A DNA stretch of 64,000 nt from Hetaerina americana (taxonomy: Eukaryota; Arthropoda; Insecta; Odonata; Calopterygidae): NCBI GenBank assembly GCA_022747635.1, contig JAKTNV010000004.1, positions 91,589,552-91,653,551 on the forward strand, read 5' to 3'. Positions 48,781 to 60,680 of the stretch are shown here, piece by piece; position 1 is the stretch's first letter, and each line of letters begins with the position of its first letter. The notes beneath the pieces are model-generated. The model ran no database searches, was not told the origin of the DNA, and saw nothing but the letters and a program-made list of their open reading frames with translations. Made by a program: the position numbers and the translations under genes.

Positions 48781-49980
48781 TGGTATGGAAGCGTAGGACG
48801 AGGATTGGTCTGCAGCGCATGTTTAAGTCTGAGGAAAATGAAGTGGTAAGACATGATTGACGCCAAAGATGGTAGACACTGAGGAAAATGGCTGCATCTG
48901 ATTACGTGCATGGTATCCATGCATGTCTTCACATTGCTACCATGCGATAATAGTCTTCCCACTCTCATGAAATGGCATCGTTCTAGCCTTTACCTCTTAA
49001 AGCAATCGTCTGGAAAGCAAGGATATAAGCGCAAATAACTCCATCACTATGATTTTTTACATTTCCCTCAATGTCAGTGTCTTAAATTCAATGGCATCAT
49101 TAGCCACCGTTAAAGGCATACGTATGGTTATTGCAAGGAATGGAAGGTTCAAAGAGAGTACATGAAATTGATTTCACTCAGTAAAACTGACTAATTTATC
49201 AAGTATCGTAAATACAGTTATTACTTATATAAATATGAAATTGAAGGAGTGACTTGTACGATAAGATTCAGTTCAAAAATGAAATTTCAGATACTTAGCT
49301 ACATTGTACCAATGAGGTTCAAAAATGAATACGCCGACTGAAATGAATAGAAAATGAAATTTTTCATAAGTTAATGGGAAAAATTATCCGAGAGACGTAT
49401 TTAAACCAAAGAAATAGTTATTAAATATAAAGTAAAAATATCTATTTCATATCAAGCGTACTAAAAAATCGAGAAATTAAAAACATTCCTAAAAGGTCAA
49501 CATATAATTAGCCCGCTCTAATATGATTAGATTTGCCACGTAAAACGGGCGATAGAATGAAATATAAACTACAAGTAGCAGAAGCAAATTTATTTAGGTA
49601 TTCATTTGAGTTTTTTCACGTCTGCAATCGATTGGATGACTTACTATTTAAAATTATAAACCCGTTTTACAACAATACGTGTAATATTCAAGACGCTGTT
49701 AAAATAACCATCCAGCATCAATACGCTCACTATATAAGCTGAGATTTATTCGGAAGACATCCACGCTTTAATTAAGTAACGCGAGCACAAGAACTATCTT
49801 TGTGTACCTTATCACAATAATATCATCTCAGAGATTAATCGGCCACAGGATTGCAGAAAAACCATTACACTGTGATGATTAATATCCAAACCACGTGGAG
49901 CTAAGATTGCACCAAGAACCACAGTGGTATCAATACCTACACAAACGCAAGGAATCGCACTTGCGAGCGAGGAAAGCAGG
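48780..49980. other. AT-rich non-coding stretch
   Basis: Nothing recognised. Confidence 0.5.
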
Positions 49981-51660
49981 ACTAGAATGAACATTATCAA
50001 AGAGACGGCGGGACGGGTGGGGGAGGTGAAGAAGTGGCGGGAGAGGAGGGAGGCCGGGAAGGGGGCGTGGTTTGGGAGGGGCACAAGGCCGCGCCCGCGG
50101 TCCGAGTGGAAGGGGGAGTAATGATTTGATATGCAGGAGGGCGTAAAGCAGTCTTAACGTACGGCTCTGAAATGAAGAGCTGGAGAAAACTTTCGGGTCA
50201 GGGTATAAATAGTACAGAAGTTGGCGAGCGGGCTGGCCTCGGCCGGGACTCGAGGAAGGAACGAAAGGGGGGCATCGGGGGGAAAGTTCGCGGAGGAATC
50301 GTGGCTGCTAATTGAAAAATAAATAACAGAAAAACTAGGGGAAATTAAAAAAAAGGGCGGAGCAGGAGGGAAAGTACCAATGGGCTGGCGGACAGGCAAT
50401 AAGAGTAGAGCAGCAGGGGAGAGGAGAGAGATTGAGGTGCGGGAGAAAGCATTACTCCTCTTCATTTTTTCCCCTCTCCCGGGGAAAGTGGAGGACGAGT
50501 GAACAGAAATAAATGGGAGGAAGATGGCGATGCAGGCTAAGGCCGCCAGTATTCCTTAGCGCAAAGAGCGATTTCTTCTTGGGCGTGGTCTTTCCTCTTC
50601 CAGAGTTGGGAAGGGGGGGGGAGTGGGGCGAGGATGAAAGATGAGGGAGGAGGAAGAAACGTAGGTTGTAAAAATGCAGGGAAAGATTTAATTCGTTCAT
50701 TTTTTGGTCGCGTTGTTACTCCATTCTTTAGTTTTATTTCCAGGTAAAACTGCACTGAAAATTCCAAGGGAGCATTACTTGGCTTGAGAGGAGACACAGT
50801 TGAGGTTGAGAAGGGGTTTTCTTATTTTTAGGATCGAGTGGGGAAGAAGAAGGAAAGCGGGGGGAGGGGAGGAGGGCGGCGGCGTGAGAATTTGGAGTGG
50901 CGAACGACGTGGAAGAATTGGAGGAGGATGAGATGCTGGGGTCCAGGGGGGGGGGCTAGGGGTGAGAGGTTGAAGGAGGGATGGGGGAACGCAAAAAGAG
51001 AGGAGAGGGTCTCGGTGGAGTAGGAGCGAGGTAGAATTTTTCCTGAATTCCTCAAAAATACAAGAAAGAGAGGGAGAGGAAAGCGCAGGGGTGGGAAAAT
51101 ATAGAGAGGGGGATATTGTGTAGATTTTTGGAGTAGGTTATGTGAAAGAGGATTAAAAAACATTTTTTCCCCGTTCCACGTCGACTTATTCATCCCCCTC
51201 CCTGCCTCAACTCACCTCCCTCCCCCATATCCCTCCGCGAGCAGCGTTACGTAATTTTTTTTCCTCTTGCATTTCAGAGGAAAAGGAATTTTTCGAAAGA
51301 AAGAAGTATCCAAAGTGTGGGAGACAAAGAGAAATTACGTATTTGAGATGGTGAAAACATGGGTTAGAGGGGCTGGGAGTGGTGAGTATAGTGGGTGTTG
51401 GGCGCGGGAGACGAATTGCAGGCAAGGGGAGGGGAGGATGGGGGGCTTGAGACGAAATGCAGGGGAGGGAGACAGAAAGGTCACACGGAAAGAGGATTTG
51501 GAATGGCTGAAGTGTTCTCCTTAATAATGACAACTGCAGGTTGGGAGAGAAGCTGACAGCAGAAGAAAGCTCGTAGCATGGAGCTGAAGAAAGGAGAGGC
51601 GGAAAGGAGCGGAAGAGGGTGAGGAACCAGAGAAGAGTGTAAAGTTGGTAAAGTCGTGCA
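49980..51660. other. Long polypurine-rich region, about 1.7 kb
   Basis: The longest strand-asymmetric block in the window. The plus strand is mostly G and A, with G-runs near 50,610-50,625 and 50,945-50,955. A pyrimidine interruption at 51,165-51,245 is followed by purine-rich sequence again. Minus-strand frames up to 158 codons (51,207-51,683) are Pro/Ser/Leu-rich as expected from C/T-rich DNA. No gene is supported. Confidence 0.6.
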
Positions 51661-52730
51661 GGAATCATGCCATGCGAACGCATGGACTTGTCAAATTCAT
51701 TGGCTTATCCGTCGGAATATTAACGCGAGAGGAATAAAAATCTCCCTTAAAGACTCCACCGTCATACTACAAATGCCCTTCGTTTACCATCGGCGACCAT
51801 GGATGGACCAGGGGCGCATTGAGTACCTACATACAATTCGAACGATCTAGTGGTATAAGAATTAATTTACCTAAGAGCGCATCTGTAGAACTAAATACTT
51901 TGTCGGCCCTTGCTCATAGCCCTTTCGCCAATAAAAATGGTTAGGCATGGTATTTTATTCGTAAGCTTTTTTTAACTTATGCCATTAATAATTATAGTGA
52001 CCATTTACGTATTGCTTAAAAAAAAATCATTAATATTCAAAAGGAAGACATTCTTTTCCCGAAGATACACAGGAAGACTTTTTAAAGCTTCCGAAGAAAG
52101 GACACGTCTCAAGTGTTCCAGTCAAATTAAGCGGCTGAATAATAACAGAAATACATTTACAATGCAATTTAAATATATTGACAGACAATTTAGAGTCAAA
52201 ATGAATCAAAAGTAATGGAATGGTGTAATATATTTTAATGTTATCAATATCTTTTTACTCTCTCTCTCAGCCGTAATCTAATGTCTAATTTAAATCTCTT
52301 TTATTTCTATTATTGATTCCTAGACCGCTGGAATGATATATAATGAGCACTTAAGGTTTTCTATAATATAATTTAGATGTTTAATATGCCTTCTAACTTG
52401 AGAGACATCATAAATCTGGAAGTTAAATTTCAATTCTTATTATTATTGGATCCAGTGATTTTTACTTTTTTTGTAATAAGGAAAATTACACAAATATTAT
52501 ATGCACATAACTCCTAAGATATAAACGGAGTGAACTTGTAAAAAACTATGCTTAACTTTTTTGAAATATAAGTGATAGAAATAAAATAAGTAATATATGA
52601 TTATATTCTTACCTGGTGAAATAATTTACGTTTATCACAAGAATTGATCATGACATTTTAAAAACGCCGCAATGATTTCTGACAACAAAAGATCAATCCA
52701 GTAAGTAAGAAATCGGTATTTTCATGTAGG
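51660..52730. other. AT-rich non-coding stretch
   Basis: Nothing recognised. Confidence 0.5.
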
Positions 52731-52732
52731 AG

Positions 52733-52935
52733 TTAACCCGTTATCCGCGAAGGAGCGCAATATGAAACACCGACAAATCCAAAAACAATTACATATATGT
52801 CGTTCGTTTTATAATGAGCCGGACCAAAAAGCTCTTGCAGTTCTTAGTCGAGTTAGAAAAACGGCAATCTCAGATTGCTATCTCTTCGATTTTACAAGGT
52901 AGCGCCATAAATTGGCGTTTGGTCATAAAGGGTAA
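52733..52935 (+). repeat. Possible piggyBac-like or MITE terminus
   Basis: TTAACCCGTTATCCGCGAAG begins at 52,733. TTAA followed by CCC is the form of a piggyBac target site and terminal repeat. The next 200 bp are more GC-rich and structured than the flanks and include an inverted repeat GCAATCT-C-AGATTGC (52,864-52,878). I could not find a matching GGGTTAA end nearby, so the element is either truncated or not of this type. Confidence 0.2.
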
Positions 52936-54120
52936 CAATTCTTTTTTTATAGTTTTTAATTGAAAACAGCGCCTTAAAATTTTTCAAATAAAGTTTATAT
53001 CTGATTCAAACCATTCCTTTAAATGGCCATGCGACACATCATGACGTCTTCTTGTTACTCAAAAGCTTTTGAATTCCCCACGCCATATCTACTACATACA
53101 AAGAAATGAATTCCTCTGCAGAATTTTACGAAGCATGCTCAACAGGATTATTAAGCTGAGTGGTGATCTTTGTTGCGGCCAGGACAGTTAAATGGTGCCA
53201 TGGAAGAAGAAAATAAATTTTTGATAGTTCAAATCGGCTTTTATGTTAAAAATACAAAAAAATCCTCGTTTTTACCATCAGTACACCTGATAGGAATTAA
53301 GGGGATTAAATTCAAATTCTCAAATACCTGATGATGCCCTCCTGACACCCTAATTAAGAAAACATTTTTGTTTTTCAAATTTACAAAATATAATTCTAGA
53401 ATTCTGAAGATCTGTATTCCCTTACGTGTAATCTCAATAAAGGCATTTATTAGAGGAACACTGCACTTTAAAATATTTTTTTTTAATATTAAAAATTCTG
53501 ATTTTTAAATAAAAACCGAATTTTGACCGAATTCGACACCTTTGAACAATTTGTATTAATGCCATAACACTTGAAATATTCTTTCGATTCTATAACGACA
53601 AACCACTTTCAAAACAGTAAATATGTATGCATTTTTCCTTATGTCATGATGATAACTAAATGGTAGTCAATTCTCCTAACAACCTTTCCGGAAAACTGAC
53701 ATGAATGTTTCAGATTTTGGTTTTAAAAATTTTTTATCTCCTTATTCGGCTAAAGAAATTTCCACATTTTGTACCCCCAGGCGAATTACCAAATAAATCC
53801 AAATCATTGCTGCGGATCAATTATTGGAAATGGAAAAAATAACAGCAGTTAAAAATAACAAAGAATAAGAATTGTAAAATATTATCAGAATTAAAAGATT
53901 CCTCAACCAAGAGAGGAATGTCACCTGACCATGAGGTCCCTTATTGGAAAAGTTTCCTACCCACCACTTTAGGGAAAGAAAATGATGTTACTGCATCGCC
54001 ATATCCCCCTAAAATACCCAATGAGCGAAATTGTGTGTGAATTAGAGAAATAAATTGGAGTATGTAAATGTTTATTAAAATCAGCCTGTTAAAATAAGCT
54101 GGAGATTCATTCGGAAAGGG
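52936..54120. other. AT-rich non-coding stretch
   Basis: Nothing recognised. Confidence 0.5.
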
Positions 54121-54410
54121 GCGTTCCCAGCGAGTGATTCTCGAGGCATACAAGGCAGTCTTCCGAGTTTCTTCCCGCCGGTGCCGGAAAAAAAGAGAGG
54201 AGACGGGAGGAAGGGGTGCTTCACGCCCCCCGTTTAAGGGTTCAAGACACGTAGGAACCTTTGAGAGCGGTCAGCTACAAATTGTCCCCGCCCCCCACTC
54301 ACCCACACCGCCTCCACACACTCCTTACTGCCATAAATGCGCGGGAGCGGTGGACGGGGGAAAACCACTTTTCCGCAAAAAGCAGAACGTTGGGACGGAG
54401 TAAACGAGAA
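54120..54410. other. Small GC-rich island
   Basis: G-rich at 54,190-54,260, then C-rich at 54,283-54,330. Two overlapping plus frames (54,134-54,461) are unrecognised. Confidence 0.4.
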
Positions 54411-54617
54411 ATGATGAAAAGCTGTGAAAACCGTAAATATTTATTCGCAAGGAGGGGTTGAAAATTATCCAGAAATGTATGAAAAGTGCTTTTGGACAAA
54501 AATTTACATTCCAGTGCTTAGCGCTCTCGCTTTTTTTCGTAACTCTTGACTTTATATTGTCGCATTGTATCCACACGCGTCAGACTCATATGGGGCATAT
54601 CCCCATATTTTATAATT

Positions 54618-54656
54618 GCTGACAAGATGAACTCCTTTGACGATCGAAACGTTCGA
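54618..54656 (+). repeat. CTGA..GATG..CGAAAC motif, copy d
   Basis: GCTGACAAGATGAACTCC is followed by TTTGACGATCGAAACGTTCG. GAT and ATC flanking the interior can pair, leaving CGAAACG immediately 3'. Same layout as copies a, b, c and e. Confidence 0.35.
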
Positions 54657-54659
54657 CGA

Positions 54660-55330
54660 CTGACCTCATGCCTACCAAAAGTAGGAAACATAATTGCTAT
54701 CATAATTTTTCAAAGTAAATAAAAACTCATGAAAACTAAATTTCATTGAGTTGTTTTTATTGAAAGTTGTACTTAATATTTTGAGGTAAAAATGTTCACA
54801 AATCAACAGAAAAAATTATGGTTCATTGTATTGAAAATCTTTGCAGTGCAACGAGCAGCAGGCAAGAAAGAATAAAGTGCCACCCCTCTTTACTTATGTA
54901 TTATTTTTTTCAAAATATGTTAAAGCTTTTTTATATTCTTTGTCAATACTTGGATAATACAAAATATATAATTTCCCGGCACTGATTAATAGAGTGGCGT
55001 TTGATTTTCAGCGAGGAAACTAGTTAAATCTAAAGGGAAAACGTCTATATAATACTAATACCTATTTAGTAAAACAAAGCGTTGGTTAATTCAAAAATTG
55101 ACAATAGAAAAGTAATCCCACTAATTTACACCAACGAGAGCCAAGTAATTGATTTTACCAATTTGATTGGCCTTTACCCATTAGAAGCGAATAGTTTTCG
55201 TTTAGACAAGTTAAAGACAGCATCGCAGTGACAAATTCTGGTTAAAAGTCAATGGATAAAGGTTTCTCGAAAGAAATTCTCTTCTATCTGCCTACTTAAC
55301 CTTGCCGTTCAAATTTTTTGGACTTATTTC
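54660..55330. other. AT-rich non-coding stretch
   Basis: Nothing recognised. Confidence 0.5.
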
Positions 55331-55755
55331 AAGCGCATAAGAGCACGGAACCTCAAAAAGTTTGCCGAGCGACGAACTTAGCAATTCGTTTCCTTTCGGA
55401 GCCCGGGCGGAAGTATCGAGTGAATATTCAAAGCTTTGGGGCACGCATGTCAAACAGCACATTCTTTTCTCATCTCGAAAATTTCCTCCTCATCCGGGTC
55501 AAGAGATACAAAAATATACATTCCCGGGATTCAATTTTCCTCCTATCAACACTGAGAGAGTGGAAAACTTGGAATTGAGTCTATTGCGTCGCCATCGGGA
55601 GATATTTTCCAACTCGCAGCCAGTCCGGAAGAAGAGCGCCTCTGCACTGAGAATTCGTTCTGGGAATATAAACAGGCGGAAGGAAGTGCAGGGAAAGGGA
55701 AGGGGAATGGAAGGAATGGCGATTGGTCGCTTGATCGAGTCAGGTCCCTCAAGTA
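55330..55755. other. Balanced stretch with 133-codon frame
   Basis: Overlapping plus-strand frames at 55,318-55,578 and 55,362-55,763 (133 codons) are unrecognised. The 3' part is purine-rich (55,670-55,720). Confidence 0.35.
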
Positions 55756-56437
55756 AGAGTTAACTTTCGCTCGAGTTTACAGCGTTAGAAGAAGAAAAAG
55801 CTGAAGAGACACGTACGAATTTCCACATCTTCTCAATACTGATGAACTGGGGCAAGTATAACTTATTTTTCAGTCAAACTTCAACTTTTTTGATGCAAGA
55901 ATGCCTTAAAGTGCCGCTTTAATCAATTTGTGATTAGTCAATCCAAGTTGCCTTATTAGGTTTTATACATCCCGGTCAATCATGATTGAGGTAATCAGTT
56001 ATACGGGACTACAGATCTCTTCCCCGAGTACTGACGCTTGACATGTTTACTCATTAAGGATTACCTGCTACTGAGCAGGAAATTCGCTGCGCTAGGGCTG
56101 GCATCTGGCGGTGATTCCCAGAACTATTCAAACTACACCCGTACTTGTGAAATACTTTGATATGATTGATGTTACTCAAAGAGCAAGGTTTATTTTTGAA
56201 TAGGTATTAGTACAAAGATTCTATTAAAAAACGTATTTCAAAAGACTTATTCATGGTTCAATTTTGACAGAGAAACGGTGATTTTTTTACGCTACCTGGT
56301 AGGTAACATTGCTTCCGGCTTTTTTAATACATAATGGGTTTTCATAGAACTTTCCTGGGGAAAAGTCAAGAAATGATTTATTATTTTAAGTATGATGATA
56401 TTATTTAAAATATATATCATGATCATTCGCAAGGAAT
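55756..56437. other. AT-rich non-coding stretch
   Basis: Nothing recognised. Confidence 0.5.
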
Positions 56438-56598
56438 AATCAATGTACTTTGCGCTTCCACAGGATAACATTTATTGCTGTCAACTAGTTTCGCTACGCT
56501 ATAACATCATCTCAACTGAAATGAGTTAATAAAAACTCGTACCGAGAATAGTTGACAGCAATAAATTCTATCCTGAGGAAACGCAAAGTATTTTGATT
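56438..56598. repeat. Inverted repeat, 50-bp arms around a 61-bp spacer
   Basis: The left arm (56,438-56,487) is the near-exact reverse complement of the right arm (56,549-56,598). The shared core includes TAGTTGACAGCAATAAAT and GCAAAGTA, with about seven mismatches in 50. The spacer holds a minus-strand CGAAAC motif (copy e) next to the left arm and a decayed counterpart (ACCGAGAA) next to the right arm. This suggests two copies of one element end joined head to head, or a small MITE. Confidence 0.75.
56487..56514 (-). repeat. CTGA..GATG..CGAAAC motif, copy e
   Basis: On the minus strand: GTTGAGATGATGTTATAGCG followed by TAGCGAAACT, then the inverted-repeat arm. It links the motif family to a defined repeat boundary. 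Confidence 0.4.
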
Positions 56599-56599
56599 C

Positions 56600-58110
56600 T
56601 TTCTGATGCATTACTATGGAATTCCAGAATATATCGGCCTCAACTATCTCTCAAATTTCATAATTGTTCCTTTTTTCCTAAATGGATGAAATCGTTTATG
56701 GTAGAAAAATTCTTTCATTCGGAATTTTTACACTACATTCAAATAATAATCAAACACTGAAGATCACGCGGGGGAATTTTGTAAACAGATATTGCTCGAT
56801 TCTCGTCGATACTATAATATCGATGCTCTTAGGTGCACATGCCTTCGAAAAAAGGGACTCTAACGAGGGGGCATAATGCGGCGCATTATTATTTCTTGGA
56901 AATAAAGTCGTGAATGAAAACAGGGAAAAGTTCGAATACTCAAAGGAAGATTCCTAAATGTGTGTACCAATAAAGATGGATGTAGAGAGGAATTTCTCCG
57001 AAATCCTTTCTTTTGAAAAAACATAAATGCACTTGGGGGAGCGATCCCAGCGGAATGCGGAAGGTTTTGAGCATCAGGCCGCCGAGGGAGGGAAGGCCCG
57101 AAAGAGGGTCTCCACTGGACACGCTATCTCTACTATATAAATAAGGCCGCTCTACGACGCGGTTCATACATAATCTATGAAAAAGTTTGAGCGAGAAATG
57201 GGAAAACCGAATCAGTAACTTTAAAAAACTTTATGTCCCTACGACAACTCTTCCGAGTTGAATAACTTTTGAGACCCATAGCCACCGCCATCCGGACAGA
57301 GGTCAGAGTTCTGACTCAATCCTAAAAAAAAACTCTTCTTCTGTCCCGTGCAATATTTCAACCAGAAGCTCGAGATAGATATTTGTTCGTGTAACTATAA
57401 GAGCGACCCAAGGATGAATGACCCTCGCGTTAGTTGCGTGCATAGTGCCAAATAACCCACGATTTCAGTTCCGTTGAGAACCGAATTTCGGATGCGGCGA
57501 ATCGGCATTTTATATCGACCATTAGTTTACCACTTTAATTCATTTTAAGAGAGACGTAAGACATTCTGTGAACTAAATTTAAATTGAAAATACGCTCCAA
57601 AAGGTCTCTGCAAATATATTGGTTTTAATTGCATCGATATTATTCCTGTTGAGAATAATTATTACCCAAAATACCTAGGTGTTACTAATCGAATGAAATA
57701 GAACAGACTTAAAAAAGAAGCGAACATATTTAAAAACGTTAGATAAGGATTCAGCCTCAACCCATCAATCAACTTAAACAAGGAACAGGTGATACATATT
57801 TAACGAGGAAGAAGATACAGAAGAATCTAAGTGAACATGAATCTAAGTTTAGAAATTATCACACGTTATTTCTTATAGGGCATTGCAGTGATATCAGAGA
57901 ATCCAAAAGACATGTTACATCATTTTAAGAGTAAACACCATGTAATTCAGAGATAAAGCCTGATTAATGGGAAAAAGATGCTATATATAGTAGATTTTGC
58001 GTAGAGGGAGGAGGTTTTAAAAAGTCTGAACCTATCAACTGACCGAGAAACAGCAAGACATGGAACGTCAGGAGCTTGACGGATATCCAGCACAAAGCAG
58101 TTCAAAGTTG
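56600..58110. other. AT-rich non-coding stretch
   Basis: No gene recognised. A short balanced section near 57,030-57,130 has a 75-codon minus frame of no known family. Confidence 0.45.
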
Positions 58111-58149
58111 CAAAGACTCACACCGTTAAGATTCAATTATTGCGTATAA

Positions 58150-58480
58150 ATAAGATAATATTTGCTAAAAAGAAAAAATTAAATTAAGATATTCGTGCGT
58201 TGAGTATGGTGCTGTATGAATTAGAGATATGAACCATTGAAAAATCTGGATGAGAGATGAAGAGAAGCCTTCAAAACCCGGCGTTGGAGGCGGATGTTGA
58301 GGATTAAATGGAGAGATGGAGGGAGCACGAGGATATACCGATAAGAATAGATGAGGGAAAGGACAATATGATGCGCGATAAGGGAAATAAGAGAGCAGAG
58401 AGATTGCAGATAGATCGCTTAAGTCAGAAAGGGACGGGGAGGCGCCAAGATGGAGGACGGAGGCAGCAGTTGACGTAGGC
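58150..58480 (+). pseudogene. Decayed non-LTR reverse transcriptase, 3' part
   Basis: On the plus strand, SMVLYELEI then a stop then TIEKSG (about 58,202-58,250) matches the ..FVWSVLLYG.ETWTI.K.D segment. After a frame change, WRRMLRIKWRD (58,285-58,317) is an exact match to the conserved segment that follows the RT palm in RTE/R1-like elements. The next 160 bp should encode the rest of the tail but carry stops. The catalytic FADD region is absent or unrecognisable upstream. This is a dead fragment on the opposite strand from the 42.3-kb copy. Confidence 0.75.
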
Positions 58481-60050
58481 AAATGATCGTAAATGACTTA
58501 GACGAAAGACCAAAGCGCACCCAAGGTAATTCGAATTGGATTAGAGAAGAGTGGATTATCAAATTATTTCTTCAATGATAAATGATACATAATGCGTAAG
58601 TTTTTCACTCGAGGACAACACTTAAGGAAAATATACGAAAAAGTGACAAAATACCGTTATAATCACAAGTTTTTATTTAAGGTTTAAAAAATGGAAAAAA
58701 GAACTAGAGTATTTTCAAATGCGCCCATGCCATGGAAAACAAATTTCTATTGCTGCTTAATAGAATATAATTTTCATCCAATGGATACTGTGGGTAATAA
58801 TAAAGGTTTAGGTACTCCGGTACTACATAATACCTCAAAACCTTCTTAGACAAATTACTCGAAAAGATACATGCAGTGGAAGTGTCAAATAACGTATGTA
58901 ACACGGGTATCAACAAAAAATAAAGTTTGATTACATCTGTTTCTTTCTCATCGACTGTCATCCTAAGTTTCAACTATCTCTCCAAAGCTTCAAAGCGCAC
59001 TTCCGTTAACTAAGACCTAGTTTTTTTGCCTGGAGCAACTTTTGCTTAAATCTATAACTCTAAAACTTTGCACGTTATTACCATTTGAATAGGCGATAGT
59101 TTTGGCCCAATATTCCCACGTATTCATACTTTCAAACATGAAGGGAAATATGTCACTTTTGAGAAATGAGAAATTTCTAAAAGGAAACAAGTTGGTAAAG
59201 AGTTTGTATTTCAAGAAGACTATTGAAAACTTCCTCAGAAGCTCTACGAGTAATTAATAATCCATGATAGGAAACAAATTTTATTACAAAGCCGAATATA
59301 TTTAATGAATCATGCCATCAGTTATCGATGAAGTTTCCGTTTCCTTTCTTAAAATAATATATCACAGTAAAATTAACAAAAATAAGGAATTTTAAATGTC
59401 GCATTACAACAGTGTAGCAAAATAAGAAATTTCCCAAGCAAAAATGCGCAGTGAAAGTATTGCACTACCAGGTTGTCACTTCTATAATACTTTTGCATTA
59501 AATTTGCACTCATTAGTATTTACGTTTTGGTATTTTTTTGTTTCTTTCCTAATTAACCCTCGATTTTGTTTCCTTTTAGCACTCTCTTCATAAATCATGC
59601 ATTTACGCGTATGATAAGCACTATCTAGAGATATTGAAAACTATAAACGTAGAAAATTTTATTGAAGCTGAATTACATAATTATTATTGAAACTATTTAG
59701 AAATCATTAATTTACGCAGTTACATTTGAACACAGGAACTGTAAATAAAAAATATAGTTTTGACTATGTAAAGCCATACGGGCCCAATTTTAAGAAATTA
59801 TAAATATTGCATGGTACACTATCTTCCAATGATATTTATGTAACATTTTCAGGTGCAACATGGTTACAATCTTTCATGACGAAAAAAGACATTTTGCTTT
59901 TCCACATAGAGTTCTATTTAGAAAAGCAATGCGTCTTCTTTCATTCCAATTATATGTATACCACTTCAATGAAATGCATCTTAATAGTGAGTACCAAATC
60001 AGTTAATCAAGTGGCAGTATTTACACAATTTAATAGATCAAGTGTAATCT
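58481..60050. other. AT-rich non-coding stretch
   Basis: Nothing recognised. An 81-codon frame at 59,807-60,052 has no domain. Confidence 0.5.
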
Positions 60051-60680
60051 GAACTTTCGCCCCTTTACCCTTTAGATTGACGACAAATCGGAATTCGGAG
60101 GGGCGCAAAATGTCTCCCCCGAGCGAGAGGAATTCAGGCGGCGGGCAACTTGCCGCGGGGAGGGAGTGCATCGTCCGACCGGGGAAGGCTCGTCTCCTCG
60201 GGTACGCACCTGCCTCCCCCTCCACCTGGCGCCTTCATTTGTCCGCCCGCGAAATCCCTTCGGCCCAACGACTGCGGCACACTTGCAAGGGGGACGGACG
60301 GAGAGGGGAGGAGGAAAAGGGCTGAAGACAGGCGGTAGGGGATGAGGAGGAGGAGAAGGCACACTCTTAACCCCAAAACGCTTACTTCCAACACACAAAA
60401 CCGTTCCTTACCCGAAACTTTAATTAAAGCCGTAAATTAGTTCCCGTAAACGGGGTGGGTAAGAGGTCTTTCCTGGGTCTCAGTGACCCACTGTGTCAAG
60501 GAAAGCCGAGGACGGGGGTGGAATGGATGAAGGGAGGAACAAACCCTGGAATTCCATGCTAAAACGACTAATCTTTGCTCCTCCATTTGCATGGCTAGAC
60601 TCCTCCCCCTAAGAGCGCATCTTCGGGAGCCGCCGGCGCTAAAGGAAAAGGATTTCGGAGACACGATGGGTTGCGGGAGT
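60050..60680. other. CpG-dense GC-rich island
   Basis: CpG is frequent from 60,090 to 60,310. Frames are open in five of six frames in this part (for example 60,072-60,398 minus, 108 codons), so none is individually persuasive. Promoter-like composition without a recognisable start-site motif. Confidence 0.4.

Noticed and set aside
51207..51683. 158-codon minus-strand frame
   Set aside because: It reads the pyrimidine strand of a polypurine region, with Ser/Pro/Leu-rich content and no motif.
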